Positions 31,924 to 40,159 of a stretch of DNA of 40,476 bases are shown here, piece after piece. The notes under the pieces are model-generated. The model did no database searches, was not told the DNA's origin, and saw nothing but the letters and a program-made list of their open reading frames with translations. A program made the position numbers and the translations under genes. The DNA is taken from NCBI GenBank assembly GCA_023393475.1, contig JAEWLC010000048.1:1-40476 (forward strand). The letters are read 5' to 3'. The stretch comes from Pseudomonadota bacterium (lineage in GTDB: Bacteria; Pseudomonadota; Alphaproteobacteria; Rhizobiales; Devosiaceae). Numbering within the stretch: the first letter of the stretch is position 1; every line of letters starts with the position of its first letter.

Positions 31924-33720
31924 CTAACGCGTTAGCGCCGGCCCGCCTGAGGGGCCTTTACCGGCCTCGATCGGGAAGACATCGGGCCGCGCGCTGCACC
32001 AGGCCGCCAGATGCTCGGCACGATTGGCTGCCCGTGTCTCGGCCGTCCAGTCCGTCAGCAACGGCTCGGACTCGACGTCAGCCAGGCACGCGTCGTTCCA
32101 CGAAAGCCCACAGAATGTGAGCAACTCGCGCGTTTCAGCGAGGCGATCCTGCCGGAGCCGAGCCACATCCATCACGCGAAGCGCCGGCAGCGCCCGTGCC
32201 TGCCAGCGCTTCAGCAGTTGCCGGTAGGCGGCATGGTACGGAACCAGCTCGTCGAGATCGAAGGCATACTCATGACCGCGCCCGACGAGATACTTCTCGA
32301 ATATCCCGATGCAGTGTTCCGTCGGCGCGCGCTCGCACCAGATAATGCGAGCGGCAGGCAGGGCGTTGGAAATGGCCGCTATGAGGCGATAGTTCGACGG
32401 CAGCGTGTCAATGATGGTCTTGCTGCTACCGGAGAGGCGGCGCGCTTCGTCCAGGTAGTCCTGACCTAGTTGTCGCATCAGCTCGGGCTGCTCCTCGGGC
32501 CGCAGGTCGGGCGCGGCCTTCCTGGCGTAGCGGGCGAACAGGCGGCCGAAGATCGGCAACTCACCCATTGGCGCCGTGTCCGGATGGCGGGCGAGAATGG
32601 CCTCGACCGTACTCTTTCCCGCCCGCGGGAGACCCACGATGAAAATAGCCGGCGTATCGCCGGATGTGTTCGTGTGCGACACGGCGCTCGGCTGCAGCGA
32701 CTCATCGTAGCTGGCCTCGAGTTCCTGCGTGGCGCGCTCGAGCGAAAACTCGATCTTCTGCCGGTGCAGCCGGTTGGCGCTCTGGAAGACCTCGACCGAC
32801 GCGCGGTGATCGCCCGACCACGCCAGCGCCTGGCCCAGCCCGAAACCGGCAAACACCCGATCCTCCAGTGGAGCGGCGGCATCCGCGAACAGCCTCTCCA
32901 TTGCCGGAATGTCATGCGCGTCTCCGTCGCGCAGCAGCAGGTTGGCGCGGTGCTGGTACGGCTCTCCCAGATTCGGGTTCAGTTCGATCGCCCTGTCGTA
33001 CTGGGCAACCGCCTCCTGAAGCCGCCCCAGGTTCTGCAGCAGGCGCCCCCGCCTCACATGAAGCTGGGGATGGCGCGCGGCGCCGGCCAGTGCCTGGTCG
33101 ACGATCTCGAGACCCTCGGCCGCCGCCCAACGGTCATCGAGCAGCCCGCCAAGGCCCTGTGCGGCCCCGGGATGACCGGGCTGCAACACGAGGGCGCGGC
33201 GATAGGTCTGTTCGGCGGCAAGCACGTCACCCAGGTCGCGGAGCGTGTTTCCCAGGTTGGCGTGGAAGCCGGGCTCGTTCGGCCGGAGCTCGATCGCGCT
33301 TGAATACGCTGCCACAGCATCGTCGAGCCGCATGAGGGCCCGATAGGCCATGCCCAGATTGGAGTAGGCCTCGGCAAAGCCCGGGTTGATGCTTACGGCC
33401 CGGGCCAATGCCTCAACCGCCTCCTTGTGGCGGGAGGCCGCATTCAGCGCGACACCCAGGTTGCCGAGATATTGCGCATCGCCCGGCCGCGCCTTGACCG
33501 CCCGGCCGATGAAGTCGATCGCGCGCGACGCATCGCCCCTCGCGAGAAAGACGAGTCCCAGCAGGTGGTTGGCCGCCGGATGCCTTCCGTCCTGCTGCAG
33601 CACGCGTTCGTAATAGGTGCGAGCTTCGTCCACCCTGCCCGCCTGATGCAGCTGCAGGCCTGCTCGCAGCAGGTCGTCGACGGACGGTGCCCTCGGCGGC
33701 GCAAAAGGTGGCTTCGACAT
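31924..33720 (-). CDS. TPR-sulfotransferase fusion protein
   Basis: 598-residue protein. The N-terminal half (about 14-320) consists of TPR units with repeated A..LG......A......A..L.P patterns. The C-terminal half is a sulfotransferase-3-like domain of the kind common as TPR-fused proteins in alphaproteobacteria: the nucleotide (5'-PSB) loop is IFIVGLPRAGKSTVEAIL (359-376), and the 3' region appears around PSNYRLIAAISNALPAARIIWCERAP. The loop reads GLPRAGKST rather than the usual PRSGTT, giving a textbook Walker-A motif. Substrate unknown; a carbohydrate or protein tyrosine are options. Its frame ends 257 bp upstream of the porin gene. Confidence 0.85.
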   Translation of the reverse strand: MSKPPFAPPRAPSVDDLLRAGLQLHQAGRVDEARTYYERVLQQDGRHPAANHLLGLVFLARGDASRAIDFIGRAVKARPGDAQYLGNLGVALNAASRHKEAVEALARAVSINPGFAEAYSNLGMAYRALMRLDDAVAAYSSAIELRPNEPGFHANLGNTLRDLGDVLAAEQTYRRALVLQPGHPGAAQGLGGLLDDRWAAAEGLEIVDQALAGAARHPQLHVRRGRLLQNLGRLQEAVAQYDRAIELNPNLGEPYQHRANLLLRDGDAHDIPAMERLFADAAAPLEDRVFAGFGLGQALAWSGDHRASVEVFQSANRLHRQKIEFSLERATQELEASYDESLQPSAVSHTNTSGDTPAIFIVGLPRAGKSTVEAILARHPDTAPMGELPIFGRLFARYARKAAPDLRPEEQPELMRQLGQDYLDEARRLSGSSKTIIDTLPSNYRLIAAISNALPAARIIWCERAPTEHCIGIFEKYLVGRGHEYAFDLDELVPYHAAYRQLLKRWQARALPALRVMDVARLRQDRLAETRELLTFCGLSWNDACLADVESEPLLTDWTAETRAANRAEHLAAWCSARPDVFPIEAGKGPSGGPALTR

Positions 33721-33826
33721 CGGGTGCCTGCAGGTGAACGCGCGTAACGACTTAGCCTAGAGGCTGCCTTGTCTATGCCGCAACTACTCGTCCATATGGG
33801 CGCACACAAGGGCGGGGAAAGACAAA

Positions 33827-34570
33827 ATGACAGACGGCAAGGTCGCTGTGATCACCGGCGCAACCTCCGGCATCGGCCGCGCCGTGGCCATCGGACTGGG
33901 CAAGGCAGGCTACCGCGTGGCGATTCTGGGCCGGCGTGAAGGCGAGCTCGCCGAAACCGCCAAGCTCAGCCAGGCCGCCTACAGCGGCACCTGCGACGTG
34001 GCCGATCCGGCCGCCGTGCATCGCTACTTCACCGACCTGCGGTCCAAGCTCGGGCGCGTGGACCTGCTGTTCAACAACGCCGGCCGGTTCGCCTCCCAGG
34101 CGAGCTTTGGCGACACCGACATCGCGACCTGGCAGAACATGGTCGATGTGAACCTCAACGGCGCCTTCTACGTCGCGCGCGAGGCGTTTCGAATCATGCG
34201 CGACCAGTCCCCGCAGGGTGGCCGCATCATCAACAACGGTTCGATTTCGGCCTACGTGCCCCGCCCCGGCGCGGCTGCCTATACGGCGACCAAGCATGCC
34301 ATCACCGGCTTGACCAAAGCGATCTCGCTCGATGGACGTGCGTTCAATATCGCCTGCGGCCAGATCGATATCGGCAATACAGCAACCGACATGACCGCCC
34401 GGATGACCACTGGCTCGCTACAGGCGAACGGTACTATGGAACCGGAGCCGACGTTTGATGTTCAGCATGTAGTCGACGCCATCCTCTACATGGCAGGACT
34501 GCCGCTCGAAGCCAATGTTCAGTTCATAACCGTCATGGCGACAACCATGCCTTACATCGGCCGCGGATAA
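33827..34570 (+). CDS. SDR family NAD(P)-dependent oxidoreductase
   Basis: 247-residue classical short-chain dehydrogenase/reductase. Cofactor loop TGATSGIG (10-17), NNAG (83-86), catalytic Ser139 in NNGSISAY, Y152 and K156 in AYTATKHAITGLTKA. LGRREGE after strand 2 (Arg at 36-37) favours NADP. The C-terminal loop GQIDIGNTATDMTARM is close to uncharacterised SDRs annotated as 3-oxoacyl-ACP reductase-like, so substrate cannot be given. Divergent from the TPR-sulfotransferase gene by 106 bp. Confidence 0.9.
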   Translation: MTDGKVAVITGATSGIGRAVAIGLGKAGYRVAILGRREGELAETAKLSQAAYSGTCDVADPAAVHRYFTDLRSKLGRVDLLFNNAGRFASQASFGDTDIATWQNMVDVNLNGAFYVAREAFRIMRDQSPQGGRIINNGSISAYVPRPGAAAYTATKHAITGLTKAISLDGRAFNIACGQIDIGNTATDMTARMTTGSLQANGTMEPEPTFDVQHVVDAILYMAGLPLEANVQFITVMATTMPYIGRG

Positions 34571-34584
34571 TATTCATTATCTAG

Positions 34585-34609
34585 TGCAATAGAACGTATT
34601 TCTATTGCA
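34585..34609. repeat. perfect 10-bp-arm dyad downstream of the SDR gene
   Basis: TGCAATAGAA and TTCTATTGCA flank the 5-nt spacer CGTAT. It lies 14 bp after the SDR stop in AT-rich DNA with no T-tract, so it could be a terminator hairpin or a binding site for a regulator of the barrel gene 240 bp further on. Confidence 0.65.
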
Positions 34610-34646
34610 GCAACAACCCAACAGCTTACTGCGGAATACGAGAACG

Positions 34647-34662
34647 GTTAACTCGCGTTAAC
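34647..34662. promoter_or_regulatory. paired GTTAAC dyad upstream of the outer-membrane barrel gene
   Basis: Two GTTAAC sites separated by TCGC form a 16-bp dyad. The TTAA cores are 10 bp apart start-to-start, one less than the 11 expected for a CtrA box (TTAA-N7-TTAA), so identity is open. The rest of 34571-34851 is AT-rich promoter-like DNA without a gene. Confidence 0.35.
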
Positions 34663-34851
34663 GAGCGGCCTTGCTCATATTCAGTTATGGCTCGTGCCGA
34701 CGTAACTGAAGTCTATGAGTAAACTTCGGTGTGGCGAAGTGGCATCACGTGCCTGCAATCTAGGCAAATCTTCGACATTATCTCGCTACGCTCTTGCCGC
34801 ATTGAGCGATTCCGTACAGGTTGCAGCCTCGTTTAACCCTAGAGGCCACTA

Positions 34852-35592
34852 ATGTTGCTTTCTCGTTCTCTCCTCGTTGGCGCTTCGCTCATCGCGATGG
34901 CCAGCACCGCCTATGCTGCTGACCTGATCATCGAAGAGCCCGCTGCTCCGATCGTGTCGGCTGCTGCCTACGACTGGTCGGGCGTCTATGTCGGCGCTTC
35001 CGCCGGTTTCGCCTCGGGTACCGTCGAATGGACCGGCGAGTATTTTGACGACCTCGGCGCTTCGCTCGGCGAAGAAACCGGCTCGTTCGACGCTTCGGGC
35101 TGGGCCCTTGGCCTGCAGGCCGGTGCGAACGTCCAGTTCGACTCGATCGTCCTCGGCGTCGAGGCCGACGTCTCGTGGACCGACATCTCCGGCGAAGGCG
35201 ACCCGATTGACCCGACCGACCTCGACCCGTCGGTTCCGAGCACCCAGATCGACTGGATCAGCACCATCCGCGCTCGCGCCGGTGTGGCCGTTGACCAGGT
35301 CCTGCTCTACGGCACCGCCGGTGTCGCCTTTGCTGGCGGCTCGCTGGACATCACCAACCTCGACGGTGCCGGCGATGACCGCTCGGCCGACCTGAGCGCC
35401 ATTGGCTGGACTGCCGGCCTCGGTGCCGAGTTCGCCGTGACCGAGAACGTGTCGATCAAGGGCGAGTACACCTACACCGCCCTGACCCTCGACGAAGTCG
35501 AGTTCGGCGACGTGCTGCCGGCCGAATACCTGGCCGTCAACTCGGACCTGAACATCCATGCCGTCAAGGTTGGCGTGAACTACTCGTTCTAA
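34852..35592 (+). CDS. Omp25/Omp31-type outer-membrane beta-barrel protein
   Basis: 246-residue small outer-membrane barrel (8 strands). The signal peptide ends at AYAADL (cut near residue 22-23). The mature part opens with the family hallmark YDWSGVYVGASAGFASGTVEW, has strands typical of this class (WALGLQAGANVQFDSIVLGVEADVSW, STIRARAGVAVDQVLLYGTAGVAFAGG, GWTAGLGAEFAVTENVSIKGEYTY), and ends NIHAVKVGVNYSF with the C-terminal Phe recognised by BamA. These proteins are abundant envelope antigens and structural proteins in Hyphomicrobiales. Confidence 0.92.
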   Translation: MLLSRSLLVGASLIAMASTAYAADLIIEEPAAPIVSAAAYDWSGVYVGASAGFASGTVEWTGEYFDDLGASLGEETGSFDASGWALGLQAGANVQFDSIVLGVEADVSWTDISGEGDPIDPTDLDPSVPSTQIDWISTIRARAGVAVDQVLLYGTAGVAFAGGSLDITNLDGAGDDRSADLSAIGWTAGLGAEFAVTENVSIKGEYTYTALTLDEVEFGDVLPAEYLAVNSDLNIHAVKVGVNYSF

Positions 35593-35614
35593 GCCGAACT
35601 GGCCTGAAAATGCG

Positions 35615-35650
35615 ATCGGCCGCTCCGAAAGGGGCGGCCGATTTGCTTTG
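35615..35650 (+). terminator. terminator after the Omp25-like gene
   Basis: 12-bp stem ATCGGCCGCTCC / GGGGCGGCCGAT (one wobble) closed by a GAAA tetraloop, followed by TTGCTTTGG. On the minus strand the hairpin is followed within a few bases by TTTT, so it may also serve nagA. Confidence 0.85.
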
Positions 35651-35677
35651 GTCCGTGCGGTGTCTGGGCGGGGCCGG

Positions 35678-36829
35678 TCAGCCGTAGACCTTCTCCCCGC
35701 CAATCCAGGTCGAGCGCACATCCAGTGCGTCGTCGAGCACGACGAAGTCGGCCCGCGCCCCGCGCTGCAGGTGGCCGCGCTCCGCTTCCCGGCCGATCGC
35801 CATCGCCGGATAGAGGCTCGCCATGCGCAGCACCTCATCAAGCGGCACCCCGATGGTATCGCGCATGTACCGGATCGCCGCCGTCATAGTGAGATCCGCG
35901 CCGGCCAGCGTGCCGTCGCCGAGCCGGATGGCACCATCCTTCCGGTAGACGGTCCGGCCGGTGAGCTCGAAGCTCGTCCAGTCCGTGCCGGTGATCGACA
36001 TGGCGTCGGTCACGAGGAAGATCTGCCCCGGCCCACGCTTGGCGCGCAACGCGATGCCGATCGAAGCCGGGTGCACATGGATGCCATCGGCGATCAGCCC
36101 AGCCGAGATCTGCGGCAGGTCGAGGGCCGACCCGACGACACCGGGCTCGCGATTACCGATCTGGCTCTGCGCGTTGAACAGGTGGGTCACCATCGAGGCA
36201 CCCGCCTCGACTGCCGCCTTCACCTGCGCATAGGTGCCGTCCGAGTGGCCGATGCTGATCGTGATGCCGCCCGCCGCCAACCGGGAAATCTGTTCCGGGC
36301 CAACGGTTTCCGCCGCAACGGTAATGAGGAGATTCGGGAGCCGCTTGCGTGCCTCCAGCAAGCGCTGGAGATCCGCTTCATCCATCGGCCGGATCAGGCT
36401 CGGGTCGTGCGCGCCCTTGCGCGATACCGCGAGATGCGGCCCCTCGAGGTGGAGGCCGAGGAAGCCCGGCACCCCCTGCTCCGCCGCGGCAGCGCCCGCT
36501 GCCATGGCCTCGACGTTCTTGTCCACCGTATCGGTGACGATGGTCGGTAGGCAGGCCGTCGTGCCGAACTGGGCGAAGGTCGAGCAGATCGTGCGGATCG
36601 CGTCGACGGTCGGCGTGTCGTTCAGCTGCGCGCCCCCGCCGCCATTGACCTGCAGGTCGATGAAGCCGGGAACGAGCATCGCCCCGTCGGCGGGAACTCG
36701 GATGGCGTCGGTCGGCGAGTCGGCGGCGATGAGCCCCTCGATCTTGCCGTCGGCGACGACCAGCGCCATGCGGTCGTGCCAGGTCTGGCCGTCGAATATC
36801 CGGGCGCCGGTGATTGCTTGCTTGCTCAT
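35678..36829 (-). CDS. nagA: N-acetylglucosamine-6-phosphate deacetylase
   Basis: Deacetylates GlcNAc-6-P to glucosamine-6-P in amino-sugar catabolism and cell-wall recycling. 383 residues, amidohydrolase fold. PGFIDLQVNGGGGAQLND (54-71) is the NagA form of the first metal-strand motif, then E129 in GLHLEGPHL, H195 in SIGHSDGTY, H216 in MVTHLFNAQ, H251 in GIHVHP and catalytic D275 in LVTDAMSITG. It follows the SIS-domain gene by 9 bp and is the last gene of the cluster. Confidence 0.95.
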   Translation of the reverse strand: MSKQAITGARIFDGQTWHDRMALVVADGKIEGLIAADSPTDAIRVPADGAMLVPGFIDLQVNGGGGAQLNDTPTVDAIRTICSTFAQFGTTACLPTIVTDTVDKNVEAMAAGAAAAEQGVPGFLGLHLEGPHLAVSRKGAHDPSLIRPMDEADLQRLLEARKRLPNLLITVAAETVGPEQISRLAAGGITISIGHSDGTYAQVKAAVEAGASMVTHLFNAQSQIGNREPGVVGSALDLPQISAGLIADGIHVHPASIGIALRAKRGPGQIFLVTDAMSITGTDWTSFELTGRTVYRKDGAIRLGDGTLAGADLTMTAAIRYMRDTIGVPLDEVLRMASLYPAMAIGREAERGHLQRGARADFVVLDDALDVRSTWIGGEKVYG

Positions 36830-36838
36830 GTCCAGCTC

Positions 36839-37879
36839 CTAGATCGTCTCGGTGACCTTCTTCAGGTACGGCGGCCGGTCGGGATCGAAGCCGCGGCGGC
36901 GGCTCAGCGCCTCGACGAAACCGTAGAAGCTGACGATCAGCGCCAGCGCATCGGTGATGGCGTGGCCCGAAGCGGCAAACGGCAGACGCTCCGCACTGGT
37001 TGCATTGACCGAGGTGATGAACACCCGGGCGCCCTGCCCGGCCAGCCGTTCGGCAACCTCGGCCACCGAGGCCTCGGCCGCGTCGCGCGCCGCCAGCGCC
37101 AGCACCGGGAAGTGATGCTCGACGATGCGCGCCGGGCCGTGGATGACCTCGGCGGCGCTATAGGCCTCGGCATGAATGCCGCAGGTTTCCTTGAACTTCA
37201 GCGCCGCTTCGCTGGCAATGGCCAGAGCCGGGCCGCGACCCAGCACATAGAGCGACTGATGCTTGTCCAGCGCGCCGAGCAGCGGCGACCAATCGCAATG
37301 AACCGCTTCTTCAAGCACTTGCGGAAGTGATTCCAGTGCCGCCAGCAAGGCCTTGTCTTCCAACCAGTTTCCGACGAGGCCGAGTCCCGCGACCACCGAG
37401 GCGACGAAGGTCTTGGTGGCGGCCACCGACTTCTCCTCGCCCGAGCGCAGGGCGATCGTGTAGTCGGACGATGCGGCGAGCGGCGAGTCGGGCGTATTGG
37501 TCAGCGCGAAGGTCAACGCGCCGTTGCGCTTGGCCGATTGAGTCATCGCCACGATGTCCGGGCTCTTGCCCGATTGCGACGTGGCGATCGCGGCGGTCCG
37601 CGCCAGCTTCAGTTCGCGCCCATAGATCGAGACGATCGAGGGACCGACAGACGCCACCGGTACGCCGGCCAGCAGTTCGATCGCGTATTTCAGGAACGAC
37701 GAGGCATGGTCAGAAGAGCCGCGCGCAATGGTGACGATGGCCGTCGGGTCGCGCTCGCGCAGCGCCTTGCCGCCGCGCACGAAATCCTCGCGGCCCTCGG
37801 CGAGCAGCCGGGCGATCGCGGCGGGGGTCTCCTCGACCTCCTGGCGCATGTGGCTGGCATTGGTCTTGGGATCACTCAC
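36839..37879 (-). CDS. SIS-domain glucosamine-6-phosphate deaminase-like protein (NagB-II/AgaS type)
   Basis: 346-residue protein with two SIS domains, related to the isomerase half of GlmS but without the glutaminase domain. Known members (NagB-II) convert glucosamine-6-P to fructose-6-P and ammonia. Seen: TIARGSSDHASSFLKYAIE (first SIS), TSQSGKSPDIVAM phosphosugar loop, ALRSGEEKSVAATKTF, and LGRGPALAIASEAALKFKETCGIHAEAYSAAEVIHGP (second SIS with catalytic Glu/Lys/His region). Pairing with nagA and a GntR regulator supports the deaminase role. It starts 2 bp after the regulator gene. Confidence 0.88.
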   Translation of the reverse strand: MSDPKTNASHMRQEVEETPAAIARLLAEGREDFVRGGKALRERDPTAIVTIARGSSDHASSFLKYAIELLAGVPVASVGPSIVSIYGRELKLARTAAIATSQSGKSPDIVAMTQSAKRNGALTFALTNTPDSPLAASSDYTIALRSGEEKSVAATKTFVASVVAGLGLVGNWLEDKALLAALESLPQVLEEAVHCDWSPLLGALDKHQSLYVLGRGPALAIASEAALKFKETCGIHAEAYSAAEVIHGPARIVEHHFPVLALAARDAAEASVAEVAERLAGQGARVFITSVNATSAERLPFAASGHAITDALALIVSFYGFVEALSRRRGFDPDRPPYLKKVTETI

Positions 37880-37881
37880 GG

Positions 37882-38634
37882 TCAGGCTCCAACTCTCAGT
37901 TCAGCGACGAAATCATAGGTATCCCCGCGATAGACCGAGCGCGTCAGCTCGACGACCTTGCCGGATGGCAGGTAGGCGATGCGCTCGACATGCAGGGCGG
38001 CGGCCCCTGCGGGGATCTGCAACAGGCTGGCGTCATCCTCGCCCAGATTGGCGGCGCGGATGCGCTGGATGGCGCGGACCGGGCGGTTGCCGGTCTTCTC
38101 GAGATGCTCGTAAAGCGACGAGTCGATCGACTCGGGGTCCGGCAACGTCGCCGAGGACAGCGTGGCGCGCTCGATGGCGAGCGGCGCGTCGCCGGTCAGG
38201 CGCAGGCGCTGGATCCGAGCCACGCGCTCGCCAGGCGACAATCCCAGAATCATCGTCTCCTCAGGGGACGGTACATAGACCCCGCGATCGAGCCAGATGG
38301 CGCGAACCGACATGCCGCGGCGCGCCATGTCCTCGGTGAACGAGGTCAGCTGGCTCAGCGACTGCTCGACCCGATTCTGCTGCGTCGCAACGTAGGTGCC
38401 CGACCCATGCCGCTGCACCAGCACTCCGTCGCGTACCAGCTGCTGCACGGCCTTGCGCACGGTGACCCGCGAAACATCGACTTTCGCGGCCAGGTCGCGC
38501 TCCGACGGCAGCGCATCGCCGGGCTTCACCGCACCACGGGCGACGGCGTTCTCTATCCAGCGCTTCAGCTGCAGGTAGAGCGGACCGCCTTGCGGCAGGA
38601 TGATGGCTTCGGAACCGAAGAGCGTGTTGGACAT
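37882..38634 (-). CDS. GntR/HutC-type regulator of amino-sugar genes
   Basis: 250-residue repressor-type transcription factor. An N-terminal GntR winged helix (about 18-82: YLQLKRWIENAVARGAVKPGDALPSERDLAAKVDVSRVTVRKAVQQLVRDGVL) precedes a UTRA ligand domain (about 95-245). It resembles NagR/NagQ/DasR, whose ligands are GlcN-6-P or GlcNAc-6-P. Position ahead of the SIS gene and nagA makes it the likely autoregulated controller of the cluster. Direct repeats at 38662-38678 upstream are candidate operators. Confidence 0.9.
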   Translation of the reverse strand: MSNTLFGSEAIILPQGGPLYLQLKRWIENAVARGAVKPGDALPSERDLAAKVDVSRVTVRKAVQQLVRDGVLVQRHGSGTYVATQQNRVEQSLSQLTSFTEDMARRGMSVRAIWLDRGVYVPSPEETMILGLSPGERVARIQRLRLTGDAPLAIERATLSSATLPDPESIDSSLYEHLEKTGNRPVRAIQRIRAANLGEDDASLLQIPAGAAALHVERIAYLPSGKVVELTRSVYRGDTYDFVAELRVGA

Positions 38635-38661
38635 GGCACCGGTCTTTCCCCGGCTGGATTA

Positions 38662-38682
38662 ATACCAATTCGATACCATTGG
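38662..38682. promoter_or_regulatory. candidate GntR operator: direct ATACCA repeats
   Basis: ATACCA at 38662-38667 and again at 38673-38678, exactly 11 bp apart, the second followed by TTGG so that CCAAT/ATTGG also form a dyad (38665-38682). It lies 28 bp upstream of the regulator start, between it and the divergent amidohydrolase gene. Binding by the adjacent GntR protein is inference. Confidence 0.5.
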
Positions 38683-38805
38683 CAAGGAGCGTCGGCCAAC
38701 TGCCCCCAAAGTGGTAGCTGTTTGGCATCAATCGGAATGGCTATCGCGCCAGCCGCACGGTACGGCTAACATGTCAGCCGCATTCTCCTTCAAGTGGCTG
38801 ATTTC

Positions 38806-39636
38806 ATGCGTATTCTCGATACCCACCTGCACCTGGTCTATCCGGATCGGTTCTCCTACCCGTGGCTGGCCGGGGCACCCGAGATCAATCGCCCCTGGTT
38901 GGTCGAGAGCTACTGGGCCGAAGCCTTGCCGCTGGGCGTCGAGTCGGCCCTCCACATGGAAGTGGATGTCGCCGAGCCCCAGATCGCAGCCGAATCCGAG
39001 TTCGTGCTGGGGCTCGATCGCATCGTCGGCGCCATTGCCAGTGGCCGTCCGGAAGCCGCGGGGTTCGAGCAGCATCTCGAAAAGATGCAAGCCCTCGGCC
39101 GGGTGAAGGGAATTCGGCGGCTCATCCAGGGCCAGCCGGCCGAGATGAGCCAGGCTCCGGCCTTCATCGACAACATCCGCCTGCTGCGGCGCTACGACAT
39201 GACCTTCGATATCTGCGCCAAGTCGCATGAGCTGATGCTGGCGCCACCGCTGATCGAAGCCTGTCCCGATACCCAGTTCATTCTCGATCACTGCGGCAAC
39301 CCCAAGATCGCCGAGCGAGAATGGGAAAGCTGGACAACCCGCATGGAGCGGATCGCCGAACTGCCGAACGTGGTCTGCAAGGTCTCGGGCATTCTCGCCA
39401 ACGTCGCGCCCGACTGGACCCTCGACGAGGTCCGCCCCTATGTCGAGTTCGTCATCGAAACCTTCGGCTGGGACCGCGTCGTGTGGGGCAGCGACCACCC
39501 GGTAGTCACGCTCTTCGCCGACCTCACCCGCTGGGTCAACGCCAGCCGCGCCATCGTCGCCGGCGCCAGCCAGGACGAACAGGAGAAGCTGTTCTTCCGC
39601 AATGCCGAGCGGGTCTACGGGCTGAAAGCTGCATGA
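38806..39636 (+). CDS. amidohydrolase family 2 (COG3618-type lactonase-like)
   Basis: 276-residue metal-dependent TIM-barrel hydrolase of the amidohydrolase-2 group, which includes L-fuconolactonase and 2-pyrone-4,6-dicarboxylate lactonase. The HxH strand is ILDTHLHLVYPDR (H7, H9); other metal or catalytic positions are FILDHCGNP (His) and RVVWGSDHPVVT (Asp). ATG 38806 gives a standard start; a GTG at 38794 would add four residues. Ribosome-binding site is weak. The likely role is opening a sugar lactone, but the substrate is not shown. Overlaps the next gene by 4 bp (ATGA). Confidence 0.87.
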   Translation: MRILDTHLHLVYPDRFSYPWLAGAPEINRPWLVESYWAEALPLGVESALHMEVDVAEPQIAAESEFVLGLDRIVGAIASGRPEAAGFEQHLEKMQALGRVKGIRRLIQGQPAEMSQAPAFIDNIRLLRRYDMTFDICAKSHELMLAPPLIEACPDTQFILDHCGNPKIAEREWESWTTRMERIAELPNVVCKVSGILANVAPDWTLDEVRPYVEFVIETFGWDRVVWGSDHPVVTLFADLTRWVNASRAIVAGASQDEQEKLFFRNAERVYGLKAA

Positions 39637-40073
39637 TGGGTTCACTGCTCGACAACTGGGTATTCTGGGCGCTGTTGTCGGCCGTGTTCGCAGCGCTGAC
39701 TGCAATTTTTGCCAAGGTGGGCATCGCCAATATCGACAGCGATTTCGCCACGCTGATCCGAACCGTGGTGATTGTTGTCGTTCTCGCCGGCATCGTCCTC
39801 GCGATGGGCAAGGCCCAGCCGCTCGAGACCATTTCGGGCAAGACCTGGCTGTTCCTCGTCCTCTCCGGCCTCGCCACCGGAGCCTCCTGGCTCGCCTACT
39901 TCCGCGCCCTCAAGCTCGGCCAGGCCTCCCAGGTCGCCCCGGTCGACAAGCTCAGCGTCGTGCTCGTCGCGATCTTCGGCGTGCTGTTCCTGGGCGAACA
40001 CCTCGATCTCAAGGGCTGGATCGGCGTCACCCTCATCGCCGCCGGCGCTGTGACGCTGGCGATCAAGGTGTAG
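39633..40073 (+). CDS. single-EamA-domain small transporter (DMT superfamily)
   Basis: 146-residue inner-membrane protein with five hydrophobic segments, one EamA unit instead of the usual two, so it probably works as a homodimer. Signature SGLATGASWLAYFRALKLGQASQVAPVDKLSVVLVAIFGVLFLGE is the EamA core; KGWIGVTLIAAGAVTLAIKV is the last helix. Cargo unknown. It starts within the amidohydrolase stop (ATGA), implying joint expression and perhaps handling of the same compound. Confidence 0.88.
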   Translation: MMGSLLDNWVFWALLSAVFAALTAIFAKVGIANIDSDFATLIRTVVIVVVLAGIVLAMGKAQPLETISGKTWLFLVLSGLATGASWLAYFRALKLGQASQVAPVDKLSVVLVAIFGVLFLGEHLDLKGWIGVTLIAAGAVTLAIKV

Positions 40074-40104
40074 GGTTCATCCACAGGCGCCAGCCGAGAG
40101 ATGG

Positions 40105-40124
40105 ATCCCTGCCTGCGCAGGGAT
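40105..40124. repeat. REP-like palindrome, variant of the 6.2-kb units
   Basis: Arms ATCCCTGC and GCAGGGAT with a 4-nt loop, followed by GAC, the same 8-4-8 design and flank as the units at 6218-6295. It lies 32 bp after the EamA stop. Confidence 0.75.
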
Positions 40125-40159
40125 GACCAGCAAGTGTAGGGCACGATCCATCCCCAGGC

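Noticed and set aside
31703..31927. Small open frames in the porin leader region
   Set aside because: No ribosome-binding site, they run through the large dyad, and sequence composition is not coding-like.
34648..34661. CtrA binding site (TTAA-N7-TTAA)
   Set aside because: The two TTAA cores are separated by 6 bp rather than 7, so it was reported only as an unassigned dyad.
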